The notes under the pieces: generated by a model | Databases searched by the model: none | What the model was told of the DNA's origin: nothing | What the model saw: only the letters and a program-made list of their open reading frames with translations | Part shown: positions 56,697 through 64,000 of the stretch, piece after piece | Numbering within the stretch: the first letter of the stretch is position 1 | How the letters are laid out: each line of letters begins with the position of its first letter | DNA from: CAIWTU01 sp963815135 | GTDB taxonomy: Bacteria > Desulfobacterota > Desulfuromonadia > Geobacterales > Geobacteraceae | Length of the DNA stretch: 64,000 nucleotides | Reading direction: 5' to 3' | Assembly (NCBI GenBank): GCA_963815135.1 | Contig: CAWFFO010000008.1 | Span: forward strand, 124,001-188,000 | Translations under genes and position numbers: made by a program

Positions 56697-56740
56697 CGCG
56701 GGAAATACCGACACTCAAGTCACGCCGTGGCCTGTTGGAT
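56674..56740 (+). repeat. attC-like site i
   Basis: 67 bp. Left box AGCTAAC (56674-56680), right box GTTGGAT (56734-56740), arms ACGGC and GCCGT. It overlaps the last 23 bases of the preceding gene. The left box agrees in 5 of 7 positions with the complement of the right box of site h. Confidence 0.42.
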
Positions 56741-56760
56741 TTCAGATAAAGGAGGGAAGT

Positions 56761-57366
56761 GTGTCAACGGAGTTGCTATGTTTACTAGCCTTGCTGATCG
56801 CACTATCTTCAACTGTGATCAATTATCTGTTGTTGCGCCTTCAACGGGATCCAGAAGTGATTGTGTATGCGGTTCACGACTGGCAGAGGCCCTTGATAAT
56901 CAACCTAGTGGTTGAAAACACAGGTAGAGGTGTTGCCAGCGATATTAAGTTTGAATCCAATCGAAATATTCCTGCTAGAGCGTTTGGCTTTGAAGATGCA
57001 CCGAATCCCGAAAATATGACCGACGGGCCTTTGATTAATGGCATTCCGTCCTTTGGGCCGGGCGAGAAACGCATTATCACATGGGGCCAATATTATGGAC
57101 TAAAAAAAGGGCTGGCTGACGAAGTGCTCGATATTACAGCAGTATATTTTAGCCAACCACCGTTTAGGATAAAGAGACAAAAGCACAAGACTACATCAAG
57201 AATTGATCTACGATCATTTGCAGGAACGGATGCATCGGATCGAAATTGGGATAAGAAAGCGGCTGATCAGCTTGAAGATATCGCCAAAACTCTATCGCGG
57301 CTTACGGATGTATACGAAGAAACACTGAAATTACCAATCAAAACGGTGCAAGAAAAAGAAGATTAA
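56761..57366 (+). CDS. Membrane-anchored protein with Ig-like domain
   Basis: 201 residues, GTG start with AAAGGAGG upstream. One transmembrane helix (residues 4-24), then a strand-rich domain (PLIINLVVENTGRGVASDIK, FGPGEKRIITWGQYY) like an immunoglobulin-type fold, then a basic segment and a C-terminal helix. Last cassette-like gene. No clear attC follows in 57367-57542; GATTAAC at 57361-57367 is the only candidate box. Confidence 0.6.
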   Translation: MSTELLCLLALLIALSSTVINYLLLRLQRDPEVIVYAVHDWQRPLIINLVVENTGRGVASDIKFESNRNIPARAFGFEDAPNPENMTDGPLINGIPSFGPGEKRIITWGQYYGLKKGLADEVLDITAVYFSQPPFRIKRQKHKTTSRIDLRSFAGTDASDRNWDKKAADQLEDIAKTLSRLTDVYEETLKLPIKTVQEKED

Positions 57367-57542
57367 CAAAGAAAACGACGGGGTCCCCCCTTTGAAAGGG
57401 AATAATTTAGCGACTCCCACCACACAGATGGATGCCGCCTGCCCGAATAAAGCTGGCTGGCGGATCAACTGCACAGCCGTTGCTCAAGTACTGAATGTAA
57501 TTTTGATGCAGGCAATAAAACATTTGGAAATGAGATCGAATT

Positions 57543-58743
57543 ATGAGCTCTTCCCTCTCCTTCTTTAAAGAAAAACGCGCTTGGTCAAGGATTAAGGATG
57601 AGCTGCTGAAGGCTTACCTTGTCCCGTATCTCGCCAAGGTGTCCAGGACACGTCGCCCTATAATCGTTGCGGATTGCTTTGCCGGAAAAGGGCGTTTTGA
57701 CTCCGGTGAGCCTGGTTCGCCATTGATCATTGCCAACATAATAAAACTTCAACTTTGCGACCCTACCACCCAGGCAATCAAAGGGGTATTCATCGAGAAT
57801 AAATATTTCAAAGAGTTGAAGGCCAACATTCCATCAGCACCCTGCTTTGCCCTGTTGGAGGGAGATTACGAGGAAAAGATGGACCATTTCGTGAATAATT
57901 ATCAGTCACGAAATCAGAAATCTGTTTCTGTACGTTGATCCATACGGGATCAAGAGTATTTTCTTTTCTCACTTCGAGATGATCCGTAAGAAGAAAGACT
58001 TCCACACCGTTGAATTGCTCCTGAATCTGAATACTTTCGGTTTTCTGCGAGAAGCATGTAGGCTACTGAATTGTCCTGATTCAGAGAAAGAGACCCCCGA
58101 TGACTACGAGCGTGACATTAATTCACCTGAACGCCTGGATGAGATTGCCGGAGGTACTTACTGGCGTGAGATAATTGCCAAATATAAAGTCCATCAGAAA
58201 ATGCAATCTGCTGAAGAGGAGTTTATCGACAAATATTGTGATAGGCTTAGGTCAGTTTTCCGTTATGTTGTCAACATACCAATAAAAGTTAAGCTCAGCC
58301 ATTTACCAAAATACCGAATAGTTTTCGGCACCGACCATGAAGATGCACTGCTACTTATGGTTGATAATATGAATAAGCGCTGGGGCGTTTTCCGGGAGGA
58401 AGCCCGTAATCATCAGTCACCGCTTTTTGAGTGCGACTTTCCCGATCCATCTAAACAGAGTGCTTCCTGGAATCTTGAAAAAGAGATAGTTTCCGTTATT
58501 GACGACTCTGACATTGAACTGAAGGAATTGCTGGTAAGATTGGTGCAGAAGTTTGGAATTAATTTTTCAACGCTAGATTATAAAAATTGCTTGAAAAGTA
58601 TGGTGGGCAATCAGATAGACTTGTTTCGTAATCCGCCATTGACACCAGCAACCGGCAAGCCCAGCACAAGCTGGGATCACACAAATAAACAGCTATCAAT
58701 CAAGATATCAAGGAGAGCGCAATGGCAACCTCCACTGCTATAG
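57543..58743 (+). CDS. tcmP: Three-Cys-motif partner protein TcmP (frameshifted)
   Basis: About 400 residues if repaired. FFKEKRAWSRIKDELLKAYL and VADCFAGKGRFDSGEPGSPL are the TcmP signatures. The first frame ends at 57938. One base shift near 57915 gives FLYVDPYGIKSI and then IRKKKDFHTVELLLNLNTFGF, and the frame runs to 58743. Its end overlaps the start of the Gp37/Gp68-like gene, the partner after which the family is named. The pair is common in mobile regions, with function not established. Confidence 0.8.
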
Positions 58744-59480
58744 AGTGGACAGAAGAAACGTGGAACCCTGTTACCGGATGCAGCAAAGTCAGCGCTGGTT
58801 GTGCAAACTGCTACGCAGAAACCATGGCCCGCCGCCTTCAGGCAATGGGAGCGCCAGGGTATGACAACGGCTTTGACCTGACACTGATGCCAGAACGGCT
58901 GACCCAGCCGCTTCGCAAGAAAAAGCCGACCCGGTTCTTTGTGAACTCCATGAGCGACCTGTTTCATGAAGATGTTCCGGATGAGTACATCGACGAAATT
59001 TTTTCCGTTATGAGCCGGACACCACAACATACTTATCAGATTTTGACAAAACGAGCATTCCGATTGCCGGAATATTTCGGTTCCAAAACCGTTCCACCAA
59101 ACGTCTGGCTCGGGGTAACTGTCGAAGACCGGAAGAGTGGCATCCCCAGGATTGAGCATTTATGTCGGGTCAATGCAGCAATTCGCTTTCTGTCGGTTGA
59201 ACCGCTGCTTGAAGATCTTCGTAAAATTGATTTAACCGGGATTCACTGGGTTATTGTTGGTGGGGAGTCCGGACCAAATGCCAGGCCTATGAATCAGGAG
59301 TGGGTTTTGTCGATCAAAGAGCAGTGTGAAAAATACGGCAGCGCTTTCTTCTTCAAACAATGGGGAACTTGGGGGATTGACAAGGTTAAACGCAACAAAA
59401 AGGCGAACGGACGTATGCTGCTTGGAAAAACGTGGAGCGAGTATCCAACTCAGCCTGCCATTTTAGAAGTGTTGGATTAG
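58722..59480 (+). CDS. Phage Gp37/Gp68 family protein (three-Cys motif, DUF5131)
   Basis: 252 residues. The three-Cys motif CSKVSAGCANCYAE (residues 20-33) is of the C-x6-C-x2-C kind and resembles a radical-SAM iron-sulfur site. Then FFVNSMSDLFHEDVPDEYID, YQILTKRA, NVWLGVTVED, FLSVEPLL and WVIVGGESGPNARPM are all family phrases. It overlaps tcmP by 22 bases. Last gene of the island. Confidence 0.9.
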   Translation: MATSTAIEWTEETWNPVTGCSKVSAGCANCYAETMARRLQAMGAPGYDNGFDLTLMPERLTQPLRKKKPTRFFVNSMSDLFHEDVPDEYIDEIFSVMSRTPQHTYQILTKRAFRLPEYFGSKTVPPNVWLGVTVEDRKSGIPRIEHLCRVNAAIRFLSVEPLLEDLRKIDLTGIHWVIVGGESGPNARPMNQEWVLSIKEQCEKYGSAFFFKQWGTWGIDKVKRNKKANGRMLLGKTWSEYPTQPAILEVLD

Positions 59481-59544
59481 ACCTCTAGTGATCCGCAAGG
59501 CTACCGGAAAAAGGGTACGGATGTGGATCGGATTCCAAATTTTT

Positions 59545-59609
59545 CGAGGTCAGGAAGGGGTGCGGGGGCGAAAGCCCCCGCATTAATACTGTCAAGACAA
59601 ATATTTCCC
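59545..59609. repeat. Repeat, right copy (matches 39710-39779)
   Basis: Contains a perfect 9-bp hairpin with GAAA tetraloop (TGCGGGGGC, 59561-59569, with its complement 59574-59582), then ATTAAT and CAAGACAAATATT. It may also terminate the last island gene. Two ACTTTCGC octamers follow at 59616 and 59627. Confidence 0.65.
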
Positions 59610-59765
59610 CTCGCGACTTTCGCTTAACTTTCGCAGTAATATCCGTTTAAATACCCATTTTTTGACATTGTGCGGACTGATGCCAAGCGGAAAAACAGGA
59701 TAACTATACGTTATTTAACAACAATTTGCTTTTTCTTTTTCGGTGTCAATATTGGTGCTCACGGT

Positions 59766-59790
59766 TTCGATTCCCATGCGCTTCCGCCAT
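59766..59790. repeat. attR core: 25-bp copy of the tRNA-Sec 3' end
   Basis: Exact repeat of 180-204. No tRNA body precedes it (59700-59765 is AT-rich and unrelated to the tRNA), so it marks the right junction of the island. ACTTTCGC octamers lie on both sides. Confidence 0.93.
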
Positions 59791-60032
59791 TTTCCTTTTT
59801 AATTACAACTACTTACAAGTGCATACCGCAAAACTTTCGCTACCCAAGGGAACGTTTCCCATGCGATCTCAACCGTAATAATCAGTCATTACAACTATTT
59901 ACACATCAATCTGTGAATCACAAAAGGTTTAAAATTGCAAGCCGACGCACGTACTTCTTTGAAAAAGCATATGGTCAAGAAGGTTACTTCCCGCAGTCTC
60001 TGGCACATTTGCTATAATTGAAATTCAAAAAA
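59791..60032. other. Chromosomal side of attR with att-like remnants
   Basis: Contains TTACAACTACTTACA (59803-59817), ACTTTCGC (59833-59840), CCCATGCGATCTCAACC (about 59858-59874; ATGCGATCTCAACC also at 388-401) and TTACAACTATTTACA (59889-59903). These echo the island's left end and suggest an older insertion at the same site. No gene seen; an open frame here has poor composition. Confidence 0.5.
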
Positions 60033-60500
60033 ATGGATAAAGGGATCATCCGATTGCCTAAGGCCGATAACGTAATGAAAAAGCTGAATAACCTGATGGG
60101 CTCAACACAGCTGGCGGTATTGGCAACGGATCATTCGGGAGAGCCTTATGCCAGCCTTGTTGCTTTTGCCTTTTCGGAGAATCTTCGCGAAATCCTTTTT
60201 GCAACGAGTAAGGCCACGAGAAAATTCTCATATCTGAAAGACAATAACCGGGTTTCACTCCTTGTGGACAACCGATCCAACAGTATTGAAGATTTCCAGA
60301 ATGCCATGGCCGTTACTATTCTCGGAACCGCTTCACTGATAGAAGAAGATGAGCGTCGGAACTATTTGAATCTTTACCTTGATAGGCTGCCTCATCTTTC
60401 AGAGTTTGTCGCATCCCCAGACTGCGCACTCATTCTTGTTAAAGTTTCCAGCTATTACCTAGTTGAAAATTTTCAGAACGTAATGGAGTTCCATTTTTAG
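60033..60500 (+). CDS. Pyridoxamine 5'-phosphate oxidase-like flavoprotein
   Basis: 155 residues from the ATG at 60033 (a TTG at 60018 would add 5). Split-barrel FMN-binding fold: LAVLATDHSGEPYASLVAFA, EILFATSKATRKFSYLKDNNRVSLLV and MAVTILGTASLIEEDE are typical strands of the PNPOx-like family. Small stand-alone members usually bind FMN or haem rather than make PLP. First resident gene to the right of the island. Confidence 0.85.
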   Translation: MDKGIIRLPKADNVMKKLNNLMGSTQLAVLATDHSGEPYASLVAFAFSENLREILFATSKATRKFSYLKDNNRVSLLVDNRSNSIEDFQNAMAVTILGTASLIEEDERRNYLNLYLDRLPHLSEFVASPDCALILVKVSSYYLVENFQNVMEFHF

Positions 60501-60738
60501 TCATGAAGCTTTTTCTCACATTGAACCTTATTACTGCAAAAGACCATTATGAAGTGCATGGTGGCAAGGCTCATGCGCTCGCCACGCCGCAAAAGTTCGT
60601 ATGCCCAATTTTCTGTAAAACCTCACATCTGTTGCTGATGCCACTCATCTTATGAAAGCATGTGACATCCCCGCCATGCCTCAGTCGGAAATGTACTTTC
60701 AAGCCATTTGATTTATTTACTTAAAATCAGACCAGACT
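60501..60738. other. Intergenic, convergent genes
   Basis: 238 bases between two convergent genes. No strong terminator hairpin, RNA or ORF is seen. Confidence 0.5.
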
Positions 60739-63700
60739 TTATGTGCATTCCTTGTCCAGAACTTCCCGTACTTTCTGCAATAGATCGTTTTTCTTGAATG
60801 GTTTTGCGATAAAATCTGTGATTTTGTCAAACATACCTTTTTCCTGCATGACTTCCACCGCGTATCCGCTTATGAAAACTGCTTTGATGCCAGGTTTTAT
60901 CTTTCTCATTTCGTCCAGCATTTCCTTGCCGTTTTTCCTTGGCATTACCACATCGGACAGAACAAGGGAAATTTCATCATGTTCCCTCATGCGCGCCACT
61001 GCTTCGTCACCGTTGCCGGCAATGATTACCTTGTAACCTGCCCTTTGCAGGATTTTCTCCGTAAATGTCCTTACGTTCTCTTCATCCTCAACAACCAGCA
61101 GGGTCTCAATACCTCCGGGATATTGGGCAGTCATTATTGATTCTTCCTTGAGAGCATGCCCCTTAACCAACGGTAGGTATATATCGATTGTCGTCCCTTT
61201 GTCGGTTTCGCTTCTGGCCCGAATGGAACCGTTGTGCTGTTTGATGATACCGTGCGCTATTGACAATCCAAGCCCGGTACCCTTGCCAACTTCCTTGGTG
61301 GTGAAAAATGGTTCAAAAATATTTTCCAGAGTCGAGTATTCAATCCCAGTACCGGTATCAGACACGGATATAAGGGCGTATTTGCCAGGCGACAGCAGGT
61401 CAAGCTGCGTTTCCGAGCCCGCCTTGACATTAACCTGGCTCGCAGTGATAGACAGATGGCCTCCATGTAGCATTGCGTCTCGGGCATTTGTCGCCAGATT
61501 CATCAATACCTGCTCGATCTGTCCGGGATCAGCGTTGACCACCATGTTTTTTACAGTTAAATTGGTACTTAACTCGATATCTTCCCCAATAACCCTTTGA
61601 ATAAGTTTGGCGGTGTTACTGACAAGAGTGTCAACGTATACTGGTTTCAGGTTAATTACCTGTTTCCTGCTGAAGGCGAGGAGACCTCTGGTGAGCTCTG
61701 CAGCCCGGTCAGCGGCTTTCAGTACGTTTCTGATACTCTCTTGCGAGAGTTCGTCTTCTTCAGGGATATTCTCCTGAAGTATTTGCCCATAGCCGGAAAT
61801 CGTGGTGAGCAGGTTGTTGAAGTCATGAGCCACCCCACCGGCCAGAATACCCACGGATTCCATCTTCTGCGCCTGCAATAGCTGTTGCTCAAGTTTTTTC
61901 CGCTCCGTTACATCGCTAATTGATCCTGCCAGCCGGTAAGGCTTTCCTTTCACGTCTCGAAGGCAAACCGAACGGCTAATGATCCATCGATAGCTACCGT
62001 CTTTGTGACGAAGCCGATGTTCAAACTCAAGTTCGGGTAGGCTAACCTCAAAGAAAGCTTTGAATAATTCCATCACCCTTTGGTAGTCCTCTGGATGAAT
62101 CCTGCTCTCCCATTCTTTGACGCCACCGGAGATTTCTTTGTCTTCATAGCCGAGAATGCTCTTCCAGCGTGGTGAGTGGTAAGCCTCTCCGGTTTCTAAA
62201 TTCAGATCCCATATACCGCCTTTCGCTCCCTGCACGGCCAGAGCGTATCTTTCCTCGCTGATACGCAGATCTCCCAAAGCTTTTTCCAGCTGCCTCGTCC
62301 GCTCTGAAACCCGTTTTTCCAACTCGTCATGCGCCAAGAGCAGTTCCTCTTCCAGCCTCTTGCGTTCGGTGATGTCGCGGGCAACGGCGTAAATGCTTGT
62401 CCCCGATGGAAATGAACGCCACTCAATCCAGCGATACGAACCGTTTTTGCAACGGCACCGGTTTACGAAATTCAGCACTTCCTTTTGCTCGGAAAGCTGG
62501 GAGAGTGTCTGCAAGGTCGCTTCTATATCGTTCGGATGGACAAAGTCCAGGAAGCATTGCCCTTCCAGTTCCCGAACAGTATAACCAAGCGTGGACTCCC
62601 ACTGCGGATTCAACCTGCGGAAGCATCCGTTAGTATCAGCAATGCACAACAAATCCAGGGCATTCTTGAAGTAGCGATCTAGTTCCTTTGTCTTCTCCCA
62701 CAATGCTTCCTCGGTGCTTTTGCGCTCGGTGATATCCCAGGAAAGGTCACCCAATTGCGACACTATCTCAAGGTCATTTTCGTTATAGTCCGTGGATTTG
62801 TTGCCAACGCCAATGATCGCTTTGATCTGGTTGCTCCTGAAAATCGGCACAACGAGTTCCCTGACTACAGGAGCATGGCCCTCAGGCATCCCTTTTCGAT
62901 GGGGCAGCGAGGCATAATCGTTGTGAATAACGGGGCGACCTTCATGCAGGCAATCGACCCATACGCCTGCTTGGAAAATGTTATAGTGTCTGCCCTTTCC
63001 CTCAGCCGAGCACATGTTCTTCAGGGTGTTCGTCGACCAATTCTGCAAGGTGAGCGTTTTTTGATCCGATTCGAGAAAATGATAAAAGCCAATTGTACTT
63101 CCTGTCAGAGCTTCAATTTCATCCAATGTTGCAGTCAGCAATTCATCCAGCGAGTGATTATTGGCAAATTCCAGCAAGCGGAGGCGCGCCTGCATAACAT
63201 TCTCTAAACGCTTGCGCTTGGTGATGTCCTGTACCATTCCAACCGATCTGACAATGAAGCCGGACTCCCCCCGAATGTTTTCGCATCTTTCGTGAACAAT
63301 GCGTATCTCACCGGTATCCTTCTTAACAATCCGGTGTTCGATATCGTATTTGTCCTGCCCCTTTCTGATGGAAGATGAATAGGCCTCGTCTACCGCTGCG
63401 CGGTCCTCAGGATGAACCCTTTCCAGAAAAGCTTCGTAGGTCGCGCCAAACTCATGAGGCTGAATGCCGAAAATCCGGTATACCTCATCCGACCAGCTCA
63501 GTTCGTTATTATCTGTGTCCAGCTCCCAGCTGCCGAGGCGAGCGATCTCCTGAGACCGCCTCAGATGCTCCTCGCTCTGTCGTAGCGCCTCCTCTGTCTT
63601 TTTGCGCTCGGTGATGTCGTGGGCAATCGTTGATGCGCCTGTGATATCGCCTGCTTCAATGATAATTGGAGATATATTCAAAGAGATGTTGATCTGTCTG

Positions 63701-63999
63701 CCGTCCTTCGTAACACGCACGGTCTCGAAATGCTTAATACGTTCTCCCCGCCTGATCTTTTCAAGAATTCGCGATACCTCGTCTTGTCGGTCGGGTGGAG
63801 AAAGAATTGTGATATTTTGACCAATTATCTCCCTTGCGGAATAGCCGTAAATATTTTCCGCACTTCTGTTCCAACTGAAAACGGTACCATCCAACGACTT
63901 GCCTATAATCGCGTCTTCCGAGGAGGACGCAAGGTCATTAGCCCAGGAAAACATTGTCTCTTTTTTCTTCAGCTCCTCGATTAACTCGGCTTTGGTCAT
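60739..63999 (-). CDS. PAS/GAF hybrid sensor histidine kinase with receiver domain
   Basis: 1,086 residues to the window edge; the ATG at 63999 may be internal to a longer gene. Order from the N terminus: PAS (about 10-130), PAS_3 type (150-265), GAF (275-420, ATLDEIEALTGSTIGFYHFL), PAS (440-555), coiled coil, PAS (590-720), HisKA with phosphoacceptor His in GGVAHDFNNLL, HATPase with NLATNARDAM, SDTGTGI and GKGTGLGLSIAHGI, then a receiver domain (LLVVEDEENVR, VLSDVVMPRKNG, AKPF). No membrane segment, so it is probably a cytosolic sensor. Typical of metabolically versatile Deltaproteobacteria; unrelated to the island. Confidence 0.92.
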   Translation of the reverse strand: MTKAELIEELKKKETMFSWANDLASSSEDAIIGKSLDGTVFSWNRSAENIYGYSAREIIGQNITILSPPDRQDEVSRILEKIRRGERIKHFETVRVTKDGRQINISLNISPIIIEAGDITGASTIAHDITERKKTEEALRQSEEHLRRSQEIARLGSWELDTDNNELSWSDEVYRIFGIQPHEFGATYEAFLERVHPEDRAAVDEAYSSSIRKGQDKYDIEHRIVKKDTGEIRIVHERCENIRGESGFIVRSVGMVQDITKRKRLENVMQARLRLLEFANNHSLDELLTATLDEIEALTGSTIGFYHFLESDQKTLTLQNWSTNTLKNMCSAEGKGRHYNIFQAGVWVDCLHEGRPVIHNDYASLPHRKGMPEGHAPVVRELVVPIFRSNQIKAIIGVGNKSTDYNENDLEIVSQLGDLSWDITERKSTEEALWEKTKELDRYFKNALDLLCIADTNGCFRRLNPQWESTLGYTVRELEGQCFLDFVHPNDIEATLQTLSQLSEQKEVLNFVNRCRCKNGSYRWIEWRSFPSGTSIYAVARDITERKRLEEELLLAHDELEKRVSERTRQLEKALGDLRISEERYALAVQGAKGGIWDLNLETGEAYHSPRWKSILGYEDKEISGGVKEWESRIHPEDYQRVMELFKAFFEVSLPELEFEHRLRHKDGSYRWIISRSVCLRDVKGKPYRLAGSISDVTERKKLEQQLLQAQKMESVGILAGGVAHDFNNLLTTISGYGQILQENIPEEDELSQESIRNVLKAADRAAELTRGLLAFSRKQVINLKPVYVDTLVSNTAKLIQRVIGEDIELSTNLTVKNMVVNADPGQIEQVLMNLATNARDAMLHGGHLSITASQVNVKAGSETQLDLLSPGKYALISVSDTGTGIEYSTLENIFEPFFTTKEVGKGTGLGLSIAHGIIKQHNGSIRARSETDKGTTIDIYLPLVKGHALKEESIMTAQYPGGIETLLVVEDEENVRTFTEKILQRAGYKVIIAGNGDEAVARMREHDEISLVLSDVVMPRKNGKEMLDEMRKIKPGIKAVFISGYAVEVMQEKGMFDKITDFIAKPFKKNDLLQKVREVLDKECT

Positions 64000-64000
64000 T

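Noticed and set aside
57367..57542. A ninth attC site after the Ig-like gene
   Set aside because: GATTAAC at 57361 is a possible left box, but no right box with matching arms is found and the complement test with site i fails.
59670..60017. Protein gene across attR
   Set aside because: It runs through the attachment repeat and into the intergenic region; the N terminus is hydrophobic by chance and there is no start signal.
61148..61600. Plus-strand ORF inside the histidine kinase
   Set aside because: Antisense to the HATPase domain, whose motifs are clear on the minus strand.
1..64000. CRISPR array or cas genes
   Set aside because: No regularly spaced repeats with unique spacers and no Cas-like protein. 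The repeats at 3181-3300 and 38110-38244 are too short and irregular.
1..64000. Retron or diversity-generating retroelement
   Set aside because: No reverse transcriptase motif (YxDD) in any plausible frame, so the structured region at 2395-3135 is not called a retron RNA or a group II intron. No domain V-like hairpin was found either.

Overview
The window is a bacterial chromosome segment that carries a roughly 59.6-kb genomic island inserted at the 3' end of a selenocysteine tRNA gene (selC). A 25-bp direct repeat of the tRNA end (180-204 and 59766-59790) brackets the island, and a tyrosine integrase with an excisionase-like gene lies just inside the left end. To the right of the island is resident chromosome: a PNPOx-like flavoprotein and a very large PAS/GAF hybrid histidine kinase. 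The use of selenocysteine, the many-PAS hybrid kinase and the protein style suggest a Desulfuromonadota (Geobacter-like) host. That is an inference and there is no rRNA or ribosomal gene to settle it.

Layout. 1-410: terminator, promoter, selC, attL, integrase arm-like repeats, a REP-like palindrome. 396-2114: integrase and Xis-like gene (minus strand). 2115-4445: no protein gene, but a heavily base-paired stretch (2395-3135) that may be a large structured RNA, then a small repeat cluster and a strong terminator. 4446-36801: a long plus-strand defence array of close-packed genes: YprA-type DUF1998 helicase with a nuclease-like tail, SNF2 helicase, AbiEi/AbiEii, Eco57I-class DNA methylase, SIR2 protein plus a 942-residue partner, HEPN, methyltransferase-like, HExxH protein, PLD-like proteins, two further unknowns, DUF429, and a UPF1-type helicase fused to a PLD domain and zinc fingers. 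The core resembles class 1 DISARM with parts rearranged, fused and added. 36945-38244: a short tyrosine recombinase, an HTH protein, and an array of TGTCTGATTT sites. 39393-44086: a WYL regulator followed by zinc-ribbon and membrane proteins.

44802-57.4 kb is an integron-type cassette array with no integron integrase in the window. Single or few genes of unrelated families (HEPN, FRG, PIN and others), all on the plus strand, are separated by attC-like sites. The end boxes of each cassette can be matched: the left box of a cassette is the reverse complement of its right box, perfectly for two cassettes and nearly so for several more. One cassette carries a three-gene graspetide (ATP-grasp RiPP) operon whose precursor has five T-K-T-x-[VI]-x-R-E-x-D-[DE] repeats. 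Another cassette was split by a 3.2-kb insertion element that carries a TPR-containing passenger gene. The island ends with a frameshifted TcmP / Gp37-Gp68 pair (57.5-59.5 kb).

At least ten genes in the island contain single-base frameshifts or compensating pairs, while the SIR2-to-DUF429 block, the graspetide operon, the transposase and the chromosomal genes are intact apart from one truncated gene copy at 22063-22282. Either the sequence has indel errors or part of the island is decaying. Raw reads would decide.
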